Both the position numbers and the translations under genes were made by a program. From Hydractinia symbiolongicarpus (lineage: Eukaryota > Cnidaria > Hydrozoa > Anthoathecata > Hydractiniidae), in the NCBI RefSeq assembly GCF_029227915.1, contig NC_079888.1, forward strand, positions 23,540,001-23,604,000: 64,000 bases of DNA. Reading direction: 5' to 3'. Each line of letters starts with the position of its first letter. The stretch's first letter is position 1. The notes under the pieces were generated by a model. The model was not told the origin of the DNA and searched no databases. It saw only the letters and a program-made list of their open reading frames with translations. This document shows positions 13,001-25,244 of this stretch, one piece after another.

Positions 13001-16000
13001 ATTTCCCGAACGATTTTTTATATTATTTTTTTACCACTAAACGCATGAGACTTGTAGTTTTCAAAAATATTTTCATATTTGATGGGACGCTGAATAAAAG
13101 AAGTTTAATCGCCGGCAAACAAAAATCCGCGATTTCCCGTAAATCCCGGACTCGGCCCGTATAGTCAAAAGTATACAAAGAAAGTACCCAGGGAGTAAAC
13201 TCATTTCCCGAACGATTTTTTAAATTATTTTTTCACCACTAAAACGCATGAGACTTGTAGTTTTCAAAAATGTTTTCATTTTTGGTTAGACGCTGAATAA
13301 AAGCAGTTTAATCGCCGGCAAACGAAAAACTGCGATTTCCCTAAATCCCAGACTCGGCCCGTATAGTCAAAAGTATACAAAGAAAGTACCCAGGGAGTAA
13401 ACTCATTTCCAGAACGATTTTTTAAATTATTTTTTCACCACTAAAACGCATCAGACTTGTAGTTTTTAAAAATGTTTTCATTTTTGATGAGACGCTGAAT
13501 AAAGAAAGTTTAATCGCCGGCAAACGAAAACCCGCGATTTCCCGTAAATCCCGGGCTTGGCCCGTATAGTCAAAAGTATACAAAGAAAGTACCCAGGGAG
13601 TAAACTGATTTCCCGAACGATTTTTTATATTATTTTTTTACCACTAAACGCATGAGACTTGTAGTTTTCAAAAATATTTTCATATTTGATGAGACGCTGA
13701 ATAAAAGCAGTTTAATCGCCGGTAAACGAAAACCCGCGATATCCCGTAAATCCCGGCTTGGCCCGTATAGTCAAAAGTATACAAAGAAAGTACCCAGGGA
13801 GTAAACTCATTTCCCGAACGATTTTTTAAATTATTTTTTCACCACTAAAACGCATGAGACTTGTAGTTTTTTAAAAATGTTTTCATTTTTGATGAGACGC
13901 TGAATAAAAGCAGTTTAATCGCCGGCAAACGAAAAACTGCGATTCTCTAAATCCCGGACTCGGCCCGTATAGTCAAAAGTATACAAAGAAAGTACCCAGG
14001 GAGTAAACTCATTTCCAAAACGATTTTTTAAATTATTTTTTTACCACTAAAACGCATAAGACTTGTAGTTTTTAAAAATGTTTTCATTTTTGATGAGACG
14101 CTGAATAAAAGAAGTTTAATCGCCGGCAAACGAAAACCCGCGATTTCCCGTAAATCCCGGGCTTGGCCCATATAGCCAAAAGTATACAAAGAAAGTACCC
14201 AGGGAGTAAACTCATTTCCCGAACGATTTTTTATATTATTTTTTTACCACTAAAACGCATAATAGTTGTAGTTTTTAAAAATGTTTTCATTTTTGATGAG
14301 ACAATGAATAAAAGAAGTTTAATTGCCGGCAAACGAAAACCCACGATTTCCCGTAAATCCCGGGCTTGGCCCGTATAGCCAAAAGTATACAAAGAAAGTA
14401 CCCAGGGAGTAAACTCATTTCCCGAACGATTTTTTATATTATTTTTTTACCACTAAACGCATGAGACTTGTAGTTTTCAAAAAAATTTTTATATTTGATG
14501 GGACGCTGAATAAAAGAAGTTTAATTGCCGGCAAACGAAAATCCGCAATTTCCCGTAAATCCCGGACTCGGCCCGTATAGTCAAAAGTATACAAAGAAAG
14601 TACCCAGGGAGTAAACTCATTTCCCGAACGATTTTTTAAATTATTTTTTCACCACTAAAACGCATGGGACTTGTAGTTTTCAAAAATGTTTTCATTTTTG
14701 ATGAGACGCATAATGAAAGAGGTTTAATCGCCGGCAAATGAAATCCCGCGTTTTCCCGTAAATCCGGGGCTTGGCCCGTATAGTCGAATGTATACAAAGA
14801 AAGTACCCAGGGAGTAAACTCATTTCCCGAACGATTTTTTATATTATTTTTTTACCACTAAACGCATGAGACTTGTAGTTTTCAAAAATATTTTCATATT
14901 TGATGGGACGCTGAATAAAAGAAGTTTAATCGCCGGCAAACAAAAATCCGCGATTTCCCGTAAGTCCCGGACTCGGCCCGTATAGTCAAAAGTATACAAA
15001 GAAAGTACCCAGGGAGTAAACTCATTTCCCGAACGATTTTTTAAATTATTTTTTCACCACTAAAACGCATGAGACTTGTAGTTTTCAAAAATGTTTTCAT
15101 TTTTGGTTAGACGCTGAATAAAAGCAGTTTAATCGCCGGCAAACGAAAAACTGCGATTTCCCTAAATCCCAGACTCGGCCCGTATAGTCAAAAGTATACA
15201 AAGAAAGTACCCAGGGAGTAAACTCATTTCCAGAACGATTTTTTAAATTATTTTTTCACCACTAAAACGCATCAGACTTGTAGTTTTTAAAAATGTTTTC
15301 ATTTTTGATGAGACGCTGAATAAAGAAAGTTTAATCGCCGGCAAACGAAAACCCGCGATTTCCCGTAAATCCCGGGCTTGGCCCGTATAGTCAAAAGTAT
15401 ACAAAGAAAGTACCCAAGGAGTAAACTGATTTCCCGAACGATTTTTTATATTATTTTTTTACCACTAAACGCATGAGACTTGTAGTTTTCAAAAATATTT
15501 TCATATTTGATGAGACGCTGAATAAAAGCAGTTTAATCGCCGGTAAACGAAAACCCGCGATATCCCGTAAATCCCGGCTTGGCCCGTATAGTCAAAAGTA
15601 TACAAAGAAAGTACCCAGGGAGTAAACTCATTTCCCGAACGATTTTTTAAATTATTTTTTCACCACTAAAACGCATGAGACTTGTAGTTTTTTAAAAATG
15701 TTTTCATTTTTGATGAGACGCTGAATAAAAGCAGTTTAATCGCCGGCAAACGAAAAACTGCGATTCTCTAAATCCCGGACTCGGCCCGTATAGTCAAAAG
15801 TATACAAAGAAAGTACCCAGGGAGTAAACTCATTTCCAAAACGATTTTTTAAATTATTTTTTTACCACTAAAACGCATAAGACTTGTAGTTTTTAAAAAT
15901 GTTTTCATTTTTGATGAGACGCTGAATAAAAGAAGTTTAATCGCCGGCAAACGAAAACCCGCGATTTCCCGTAAATCCCGGGCTTGGCCCGTATAGCCAA

Positions 16001-18369
16001 AAGTATACAAAGAAAGTACCCAGGGAGTAAACTCATTTCCCGAACGATTTTTTATATTATTTTTTTACCACTAAACGCATGAGACTTGTAGTTTTCAAAA
16101 AAATTTTCATATTTGAGGGACGCATAATGAAAGAGGTTTAATCGCCGGCAAATGAAATCCCGCGTTTTCCCGTAAATCCCGGGCTTGGCCCGTATAGTCG
16201 AATGTATACAAAGAAAGTACCCAGGGAGTAAACTCATTTCCCGAACGATTTTTTATATTATTTTTTTACCACTAAACGCATGAGACTTGTAGTTTTCAAA
16301 AATATTTTCATATTTGATGCGACGCATAATGAAAGAGGTTTAATCGCCGGCAAATAAAATCCCGCGTTTTCCCGTAAATCCGGGGCTTGGCCCGTATAGT
16401 CGAATGTATACAAAGAAAGTACCCAGGGAGTAAACTCATTTCCCGAACGATTTTTTATATTATTTTTTTACCACTAAACGCATGAGACTTGTAGTTTTTA
16501 AAAATGTTTTTATTTTTGGTGAGACGCTGAATAAAAGCAGTTTAATCGCCGGCAAACGAAAAACTGCGATTTCCTTAAATCCCAGACTCGGCCCGTATAG
16601 TCAAAAGTATACAAAGAAAGTACCCAGGGAGTAAACTCATTTCCAGAACGATTTTTTAAATTATTTTTTCACCACTAAAACGCATAAGACTTGTAGTTTT
16701 TAAAAATGTTTTCATTTTTAATGAGACGCTGAATAAAGGAAGTTTAATCGCCGGCAAACGAAAACCCGCGATTTCCCGTAAATCCCGGGCTTGGCCCGTA
16801 TAAACAAAAGTATACAAAGAAATTACCCAGGGAGTAAACTGATTTTCCGAACGATTTTTTATATTATTTTTTTACCACTAAACGCATGAGACTTGTAGTT
16901 TTCAAAAATATTTTCATATTTGATGGGACGCTGAATAAAAGAAGTTTAATCGCCGGTAAACGAAAATCCGCGATTTCCCGTAAATCCCGGACTCGGTCCG
17001 TATAGTCAAAAGTATACAAAGAAAGTACCCAGGGAGTAAACTCATTTCCCGAACGATTTTTTAAATTATTTTTTCACCACTAAAACGCATGAGACTTGTA
17101 GTTTTCAAAAATGTTTTCATTTTTGATGAGACGCTGAATAAAAGAAGTTTAATCGCCGGCAAACGAAAACCCGCGATTTCCCGTAAGTCCCGGGCTTGGC
17201 CCGTATAGTCAAAAGTATACAAAGAAAGTACCCAGGGAGTAAACTCATTTCCCGAACGATTTTTTAAATTACTTTTTCACCACTAAAACGCATGAGACTT
17301 GTAGTTTTTAAAAATGTTTTCATTTTTGATGAGACGCTGAATAAAAGAAGTTTAATCGCCGGCAAACGAAAACCTGCGATTTCCCGTAAATCCTGGACTC
17401 GGCCCGTATAGTCAAAAGTATACAAAGAAAGTACCCAGGGAGTAAACTCATTTCCCAAACGATTTTTTAAATTATTATTTCACCACAAAAAGGCATGAGA
17501 CTTGTAGTTTTCAAGAATGTTTTCATTTTTGATGAGACGCTGAATAAAAGAAGTTTAATCGCCGGCAAACGAAAATCCGCGATTTCCCGTAAATCCCGGA
17601 CTCGGCCCGTATAGTCAAAGGTATACAAAGAAAGTACCCAGGGAGTAAACTCATTTCCCGAACGATTTTTTAAATTATTTTTTCACCACTAAAACGCATG
17701 AGACTTGTAGTTTTCAAAAATGTTTTCATTTTTGATGAGACGCTTAATGAAAAAGGTTTAATCGCCGGCAAATGAAATCCCGCGTTTTCCCGTAAATCCG
17801 GGGCTTGGCCCGTATAGTCGAATGTATACAAAGACAGTACCCAGGGAGTAAACTCATTTCCCGAACGATTTTTTATATTATTTTTTTACCACTAAACGCA
17901 TGAGACTTGTAGTTTTCAAAAATATTTTCATATTTGATGGGACGCTGAATAAAAGAAGTTTAATCGCCGGCAAACGAAAATCCGCGAATTCCCGTAAATC
18001 CCGGACTCGGCCCGTATAGTCAAAAGTATACAAAGAAAGTACCCAGGGAGTAAACTCATTTCCCGAACGATTTTTTAAATTATTTTTTCACCACTAAAAC
18101 GCATAAGACTTGTAGTTTTTAAAAATGTTTTCATTTTTGATGAGACGCTGAATAAAGGAAGTTTTATCGCCGGCAAACGAAAACCCGCGATTTCCCGTCA
18201 ATCCCGGGCTTGGCCCGTATAGTCAAAAGTATACAAAGAAAGTACCCAGGGAGTAAACTGATTTCCCGAACGATTTTTTATATTATTGTTTTACCACTAA
18301 ACGCATGAGACTTGTAGTTTTCAAAAATATTTTCATATTTGATGGGACGCTGAATAAAAGAAGTTTAAT
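10068..18369. repeat. Satellite between LINE copies 1 and 2
   Basis: About 41 monomers with no gene. It opens with the right half of the monomer split by LINE copy 1 and closes with the left half of the one split by copy 2. Monomers with 'gagatttgtag' follow directly after the LINE. The part after about 16.5 kb repeats the arrangement seen before copy 1 at an offset near 8801 bp. Confidence 0.9.
12430..16080. repeat. 9-monomer tandem duplication (period 1821 bp)
   Basis: The rare 'ataatagttgtag' monomer occurs at about 12439 and 14260, 1821 bp apart, and the monomers that follow match in the same order ('aattgccggc', 'cgcataatgaaagagg', 'caaacaaaaatccgcg', 'tttggttagacgc', 'gaataaagaaag'). 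Shared private variants make a recent tandem duplication of nine monomers the simplest reading. Confidence 0.85.
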
Positions 18370-18723
18370 GAACTTTTATCTTTATGTAATGTTAAAAATA
18401 TTCACATCATCAATTTACAGAATTTAATGAAAGAGGTTTACAAATTTTTAAATGGATTGTCACCTCTATATATGAACGAGATATTTTCTGTTAGGGAAAA
18501 CAAGTACAACCTTCGTTGCTTTAATTTGATCAGGCGACCAACTTGTGGGACAACGTACTATGGCTTAAATACTTTATCAAATATTGCAGGGAAGCTATGG
18601 AAATCTGTGCCTGACGCTACAAAGAATGCTCCTTCTCTCGAAGCCTTCCGTAGCTCAATAAAATTTTGGGAAGGTGATGTTTGCACCTGTAAAATATGCA
18701 TGGATATACCATACATATTTTAA
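18370..18723 (+). pseudogene. C-terminal LINE ORF2 remnant, copy 2
   Basis: Open from the junction to TAA at 18721-18723. Counted from the internal Met at 18427, it has Gly41 where the others have Arg (…RRPTC-G-TTYYG) and Lys59 where they have Ile (GKLW-K-SV). Both changes fall in otherwise conserved stretches and fit drift without selection. The C-terminal CTCKIC motif is intact. No catalytic domain is present. Confidence 0.75.
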
Positions 18724-18868
18724 CTTTACTTATTTATTTATTTATTTTTCTTATTTTTTATCGCTGTTTGCCTTGTTTTACGTTTTATTGTCGATTTAAA
18801 TTAGTTATTTAAATACTATTGTATCTATCGACGTTAAATAAAGAGAAAATCAAAAAAATCAAAATCAA
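18370..18868 (+). mobile_element. LINE fragment, copy 2
   Basis: Same 499-bp fragment with junctions identical to copy 1, flanked by TTAAT at 18365-18369 and 18869-18873. It starts 8801 bp from copy 1, equal to 504 bp plus about 41 monomers. This is the most diverged copy: two substitutions in the coding part and one in the 3' UTR ('cgttttattg' against 'cgttttgttg'). Identical breakpoints argue for amplification with the satellite rather than a second insertion. Confidence 0.9.
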
Positions 18869-21103
18869 TTAATCGCCGGCAAACGAAAATCCGCGATTTC
18901 CCGTAAATCCCGGGCTTGGCCCGTATAGTCAAAAGTATACAAAGAAAGTACCCAGGGAGTAAACTCATTTCCAGAACGATTTTTTAAATTATTTTTTCAC
19001 CACTAAAACGCATAAGACTTGTAGTTTTTAAAAATGTTTTCATTTTTAATGAGACGCTGAATAAAGGAAGTTTAATCGCCGGCAAACGAAAACCCGCGAC
19101 TTCCCGTAAATCCCGGGCTTGGCCCGTATAAACAAAAGTATACAAAGAAATTACCCAGGGAGTAAACTGATTTCCCGAACGATTTTTTATATTATTTTTT
19201 TACCACTAAACGCATGAGACTTGTAGTTTTCAAAAATATTTTCATATTTGATGGGACGCTGAATAAAAGAAGTTTAATCGCCGGTAAACGCAAATCCGCG
19301 ATTTCCCGTAAATCCCGGACTCGGTCCGTATAGTCAAAAGTATACAAAGAAAGTACCCAGGGAGTAAACTCATTTCCCGAACGATTTTTTAAATTATTTT
19401 TTCACCACTAAAACGCATGAGACTTGTAGTTTTCAAAAATGTTTTCATTTTTGATGAGACGCTGAATAAAAGAAGTTTAATCGCCGGCAAACGAAAACCC
19501 GCGATTTCCCGTAAGTCCCGGGCTTGGCCCGTATAGTCAAAAGTATAAAAAGAAAGTACCCAGGGAGTAAACTCATTTCCCGAACGATTTTTTAAATTAC
19601 TTTTTCACCACTAAAACGCATGAGACTTGTAGTTTTTAAAAATGTTTTCATTTTTGATGAGACGCTGAATAAAAGAAGTTTAATCGCCGGCAAACGAAAA
19701 CCTGCGATTTCCCGTAAATCCTGGACTCGGCCCGTATAGTCAAAAGTATACAAAGAAAGTACCCAGGGAGTAAACTCATTTCCCAAACGATTTTTTAAAT
19801 TATTATTTCACCACAAAAACGCATGAGACTTGTAGTTTTCAAGAATGTTTTCATTTTTGATGAGACGCTGAATAAAAGAAGTTTAATCGCCGGCAAACGA
19901 AAATCCGCGATTTCCCGTAAATCCCGGACTCGGCCCGTATAGTCAAAGGTATACAAAGAAAGTACCCAGGGAGTAAACTCATTTCCCGAACGATTTTTTA
20001 AATTACTTTTTCACCACTAAAACGCATGAGACTTGTAGTTTTTAAAAATGTTTTCATTTTTGATGAGACGCTGAATAAAAGAAGTTTAATCGCCGGCAAA
20101 CGAAAACCTGCGATTTCCCGTAAATCCTGGACTCGGCCCGTATAGTCAAAAGTATACAAAGAAAGTACCCAGGGAGTAAACTCATTTCCCAAACGATTTT
20201 TTAAATTATTATTTCACCACAAAAACGCATGAGACTTGTAGTTTTCAAGAATGTTTTCATTTTTGATGAGACGCTGAATAAAAGAAGTTTAATCGCCGGC
20301 AAACGAAAATCCGCGATTTCCCGTAAATCCCGGACTCGGCCCGTATAGTCAAAGGTATACAAAGAAAGTACCCAGGGAGTAAACTCATTTCCCGAACGAT
20401 TTTTTAAATTATTTTTTCACCACTAAAACGCATGAGACTTGTAGTTTTCAAAAATGTTTTCATTTTTGATGAGACGCTTAATGAAAAAGGTCTAATCGCC
20501 GGCAAATGAAATCCCGCGTTTTCCCGTAAATCCGGGGCTTGGCCCGTATAGTCGAATGTATACAAAGACAGTACCCAGGGAGTAAACTCATTTCCCGAAC
20601 GATTTTTTATATTATTTTTTTACCACTAAACGCATGAGACTTGTAGTTTTCAAAAATATTTTCATATTTGATGGGACGCTGAATAAAAGAAGTTTAATCG
20701 CCGGCAAACGAAAATCCGCGATTTCCCGTAAATCCCGGACTCGGCCCGTATAGTCAAAAGTATACAAAGAAAGTACCCAGGGAGTAAACTCATTTCCCGA
20801 ACGATTTTTTAAATTATTTTTTCACCACTAAAACGCATAAGACTTGTAGTTTTTAAAAATGTTTTCATTTTTGATGAGACGCTGAATAAAGGAAGTTTAA
20901 TCGCCGGCAAACGAAAACCCGCGATTTCCCGTCAATCCCGGGCTTGGCCCGTATAGTCAAAAGTATACAAAGAAAGTACCCAGGGAGTAAACTGATTTCC
21001 CGAACGATTTTTTATATTATTGTTTTACCACTAAACGCATGAGACTTGTAGTTTTCAAAAATATTTTCATATTTGATGGGACGCTGAATAAAAGAAGTTT
21101 AAT
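18869..21103. repeat. Satellite between LINE copies 2 and 3 (11 monomers)
   Basis: About 2235 bp, eleven monomers, no gene. It includes a two-monomer duplication: near-identical blocks start at 19592 and 19998, 406 bp apart. A 'gtataaacaaaag' variant near 19126 also occurs at about 16798, linking this stretch to the region before copy 2. Confidence 0.85.
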
Positions 21104-21457
21104 GAACTTTTATCTTTATGTAATGTTAAAAATATTCACATCATCAATTTACAGAATTTAATGAAAGAGGTTTACAAATTTTTAAATGGATTGTCACCTC
21201 TATATATGAACGAGATATTTTCTGTTAGGGAAAACAAGTACAACCTTCGTTGCTTTAATTTGATCAGGCGACCAACTTGTCGGACAACGTACTATGGCTT
21301 AAATACTTTATCAAATATTGCAGGGAAGCTATGGATATCTGTGCCTGACGCTACAAAGAATGCTCCTTCTCTCGAAGCCTTCCGTAGCTCAATAAAATTT
21401 TGGGAAGGTGATGTTTGCACCTGTAAAATATGCATGGATATACCATACATATTTTAA
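21104..21457 (+). pseudogene. C-terminal LINE ORF2 remnant, copy 3
   Basis: Open from the junction to TAA at 21455-21457 without frameshift or internal stop. Its sequence (Pro13, Arg41, Ile59 from the internal Met at 21161) is the majority state among the five copies and so is probably closest to the inserted sequence. As a truncated fragment without promoter or catalytic domains it should be non-functional. Confidence 0.75.
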
Positions 21458-21602
21458 CTTTACTTATTTATTTATTTATTTTTCTTATTTTTTATCGCTG
21501 TTTGCCTTGTTTTACGTTTTGTTGTCGATTTAAATTAGTTATTTAAATACTATTGTATCTATCGACGTTAAATAAAGAGAAAATCAAAAAAATCAAAATC
21601 AA
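21104..21602 (+). mobile_element. LINE fragment, copy 3
   Basis: Same 499-bp fragment and junctions, with TTAAT at 21099-21103 and 21603-21607. It lies 2734 bp from copy 2 and appears identical in its coding part to copies 4 and 5, so these three form the youngest group. The right-hand flank, including the 'gagatttgtag' monomer, is shared with copies 1, 4 and 5 but not with copy 2, whose right flank continues with other monomers. Confidence 0.9.
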
Positions 21603-23025
21603 TTAATCGCCGGCAAACGAAAATCCGCGATTTCCCGTAAATCCCGGGCTTGGCCCGTATAGTCAAAAGTATACAAAGAAAGTACCCAGGGAGTAAACTC
21701 ATTTCCCGAACGATTTTTTAAATTACTTTTTCACCACTAAAACGCATGAGATTTGTAGTTTTTAAAAATGTTTTCATTTTTGATGAGACGCTGAATAAAA
21801 GAAGTTTAATCGCCGGCAAACGAAAACCTGCGATTTCCCGTAAATCCTGGACTCGGCCCGTATAGTCAAAAGTATACAAAGAAAGTACCCAGGGAGTAAA
21901 CTCATTTCCCAAACGATTTTTTAAATTATTATTTCACCACAAAAACGCATGAGACTTGTAGTTTTCAAGAATGTTTTCATTTTTGATGAGACGCTGAATA
22001 AAAGAAGTTTAATCGCCGGCAAACGAAAATCCGCGATTTCCCGTAAATCCCGGACTCGGCCCGTATAGTCAAAGGTATACAAAGAAAGTACCCAGGGAGT
22101 AAACTCATTTCCCGAACGATTTTTTAAATTATTTTTTCACCACTAAAACGCATGAGACTTGTAGTTTTCAAAAATGTTTTCATTTTTGATGAGACGCTTA
22201 ATGAAAAAGGTTTAATCGCCGGCAAATGAAATCCCGCGTTTTCCCGTAAATCCGGGGCTTGGCCCGTATAGTCGAATGTATACAAAGACAGTACCCAGGG
22301 AGTAAACTCATTTCCCGAACGATTTTTTATATTATTTTTTTACCACTAAACGCATGAGACTTGTAGTTTTCAAAAATATTTTCATATTTGATGGGACGCT
22401 GAATAAAAGAAGTTTAATCGCCGGCAAACGAAAATCCGCGATTTCCCGTAAATCCCGGACTCGGCCCGTATAGTCAAAAGTATACAAAGAAAGTACCCAG
22501 GGAGTAAACTCATTTCCCGAACGATTTTTTATATTATTTTTTTACCACTAAACGCATGAGACTTGTAGTTTTCAAAAATATTTTCATATTTGATGGGACG
22601 CTGAATAAAAGAAGTTTAATCGCCGGCAAACGAAAATCCGCGATTTCCCGTAAATCCCGGACTCGGCCCGTATAGTCAAAAGTATACAAAGAAAGTACCC
22701 AGGGAGTAAACTCATTTCCCGAACGATTTTTTAAATTATTTTTTCACCACTAAAACGCATAAGACTTGTAGTTTTTAAAAATGTTTTCATTTTTGATGAG
22801 ACGCTGAATAAAGGAAGTTTAATCGCCGGCAAACGAAAACCCGCGATTTCCCGTCAATCCCGGGCTTGGCCCGTATAGTCAAAAGTATACAAAGAAAGTA
22901 CCCAGGGAGTAAACTGATTTCCCGAACGATTTTTTATATTATTGTTTTACCACTAAACGCATGAGACTTGTAGTTTTCAAAAATATTTTCATATTTGATG
23001 GGACGCTGAATAAAAGAAGTTTAAT
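21603..23025. repeat. Satellite between LINE copies 3 and 4 (7 monomers)
   Basis: Seven monomers, no gene. It has the same order of variants as the 6-monomer spacer between copies 4 and 5 plus one extra unit: two adjacent 'tatatt...gatgggacgc' monomers begin near 22328 and 22530. That added monomer accounts for the 202-bp difference between the 1922- and 1720-bp spacings. Confidence 0.88.
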
Positions 23026-23379
23026 GAACTTTTATCTTTATGTAATGTTAAAAATATTCACATCATCAATTTACAGAATTTAATGAAAGAGGTTTACAAA
23101 TTTTTAAATGGATTGTCACCTCTATATATGAACGAGATATTTTCTGTTAGGGAAAACAAGTACAACCTTCGTTGCTTTAATTTGATCAGGCGACCAACTT
23201 GTCGGACAACGTACTATGGCTTAAATACTTTATCAAATATTGCAGGGAAGCTATGGATATCTGTGCCTGACGCTACAAAGAATGCTCCTTCTCTCGAAGC
23301 CTTCCGTAGCTCAATAAAATTTTGGGAAGGTGATGTTTGCACCTGTAAAATATGCATGGATATACCATACATATTTTAA
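23026..23379 (+). pseudogene. C-terminal LINE ORF2 remnant, copy 4
   Basis: Uninterrupted from the junction to TAA at 23377-23379. The translation from the Met at 23083 is the same as in copies 3 and 5. Identity between copies of a non-functional fragment indicates recent duplication or conversion rather than coding constraint. Confidence 0.75.
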
Positions 23380-23524
23380 CTTTACTTATTTATTTATTTA
23401 TTTTTCTTATTTTTTATCGCTGTTTGCCTTGTTTTACGTTTTGTTGTCGATTTAAATTAGTTATTTAAATACTATTGTATCTATCGACGTTAAATAAAGA
23501 GAAAATCAAAAAAATCAAAATCAA
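23026..23524 (+). mobile_element. LINE fragment, copy 4
   Basis: Same 499-bp fragment and junctions, with TTAAT at 23021-23025 and 23525-23529. It lies 1922 bp from copy 3. The monomer just after it has 'aaattattttttcacc' at 23642 where copies 1, 3 and 5 have 'aaattactttttcacc', a private single-base difference. Confidence 0.9.
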
Positions 23525-24745
23525 TTAATCGCCGGCAAACGAAAATCCGCGATTTCCCGTAAATCCCGGGCTTGGCCCGTATAGTCAAAAGTATACAAAG
23601 AAAGTACCCAGGGAGTAAACTCATTTCCCGAACGATTTTTTAAATTATTTTTTCACCACTAAAACGCATGAGATTTGTAGTTTTTAAAAATGTTTTCATT
23701 TTTGATGAGACGCTGAATAAAAGAAGTTTAATCGCCGGCAAACGAAAACCTGCGATTTCCCGTAAATCCTGGACTCGGCCCGTATAGTCAAAAGTATACA
23801 AAGAAAGTACCCAGGGAGTAAACTCATTTCCCAAACGATTTTTTAAATTATTATTTCACCACAAAAACGCATGAGACTTGTAGTTTTCAAGAATGTTTTC
23901 ATTTTTGATGAGACGCTGAATAAAAGAAGTTTAATCGCCGGCAAACGAAAATCCGCGATTTCCCGTAAATCCCGGACTCGGCCCGTATAGTCAAAGGTAT
24001 ACAAAGAAAGTACCCAGGGAGTAAACTCATTTCCCGAACGATTTTTTAAATTATTTTTTCACCACTAAAACGCATGAGACTTGTAGTTTTCAAAAATGTT
24101 TTCATTTTTGATGAGACGCTTAATGAAAAAGGTTTAATCGCCGGCAAATGAAATCCCGCGTTTTCCCGTAAATCCGGGGCTTGGCCCGTATAGTCGAATG
24201 TATACAAAGACAGTACCCAGGGAGTAAACTCATTTCCCGAACGATTTTTTATATTATTTTTTTACCACTAAACGCATGAGACTTGTAGTTTTCAAAAATA
24301 TTTTCATATTTGATGGGACGCTGAATAAAAGAAGTTTAATCGCCGGCAAACGAAAATCCGCGATTTCCCGTAAATCCCGGACTCGGCCCGTATAGTCAAA
24401 AGTATACAAAGAAAGTACCCAGGGAGTAAACTCATTTCTCGAACGATTTTTTAAATTATTTTTTCACCACTAAAACGCATAAGACTTGAAGTTTTTAAAA
24501 ATGTTTTCATTTTTGATGAGACGCTGAATAAAGGAAGTTTAATCGCCGGCAAACGAAAACCCGCGATTTCCCGTCAATCCCGGGCTTGGCCCGTATAGTC
24601 AAAAGTATACAAAGAAAGTACCCAGGGAGTAAACTGATTTCCCGAACGATTTTTTATATTATTGTTTTACCACTAAACGCATGAGACTTGTAGTTTTCAA
24701 AAATATTTTCATATTTGATGGGACGCTGAATAAAAGAAGTTTAAT
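23525..24745. repeat. Satellite between LINE copies 4 and 5 (6 monomers)
   Basis: Six monomers, no gene. Together with one LINE copy this makes the shortest LINE-containing higher-order unit, 1720 bp. Private variants include 'catttctcgaacg' near 24435 and 'gacttgaag' near 24483. Confidence 0.88.
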
Positions 24746-25099
24746 GAACTTTTATCTTTATGTAATGTTAAAAATATTCACATCATCAATTTACAGAATT
24801 TAATGAAAGAGGTTTACAAATTTTTAAATGGATTGTCACCTCTATATATGAACGAGATATTTTCTGTTAGGGAAAACAAGTACAACCTTCGTTGCTTTAA
24901 TTTGATCAGGCGACCAACTTGTCGGACAACGTACTATGGCTTAAATACTTTATCAAATATTGCAGGGAAGCTATGGATATCTGTGCCTGACGCTACAAAG
25001 AATGCTCCTTCTCTCGAAGCCTTCCGTAGCTCAATAAAATTTTGGGAAGGTGATGTTTGCACCTGTAAAATATGCATGGATATACCATACATATTTTAA
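24746..25099 (+). pseudogene. C-terminal LINE ORF2 remnant, copy 5
   Basis: Open from the junction to TAA at 25097-25099, with the same translation as copies 3 and 4 from the Met at 24803. It keeps the terminal C-x-C-x2-C. Non-functional by truncation. Confidence 0.75.
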
Positions 25100-25244
25100 C
25101 TTTACTTATTTATTTATTTATTTTTCTTATTTTTTATCGCTGTTTGCCTTGTTTTACGTTTTGTTGTCGATTTAAATTAGTTATTTAAATACTATTGTAT
25201 CTATCGACGTTAAATAAAGAGAAAATCAAAAAAATCAAAATCAA
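24746..25244 (+). mobile_element. LINE fragment, copy 5
   Basis: Last of the five copies, 499 bp, with TTAAT at 24741-24745 and 25245-25249. It lies 1720 bp from copy 4. The first monomer on its right has 'tccgcgttttcccg' where the others have 'gatttcccg'. No further LINE sequence occurs from here to 64 kb, although matching LINE-free monomers do. Confidence 0.9.
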
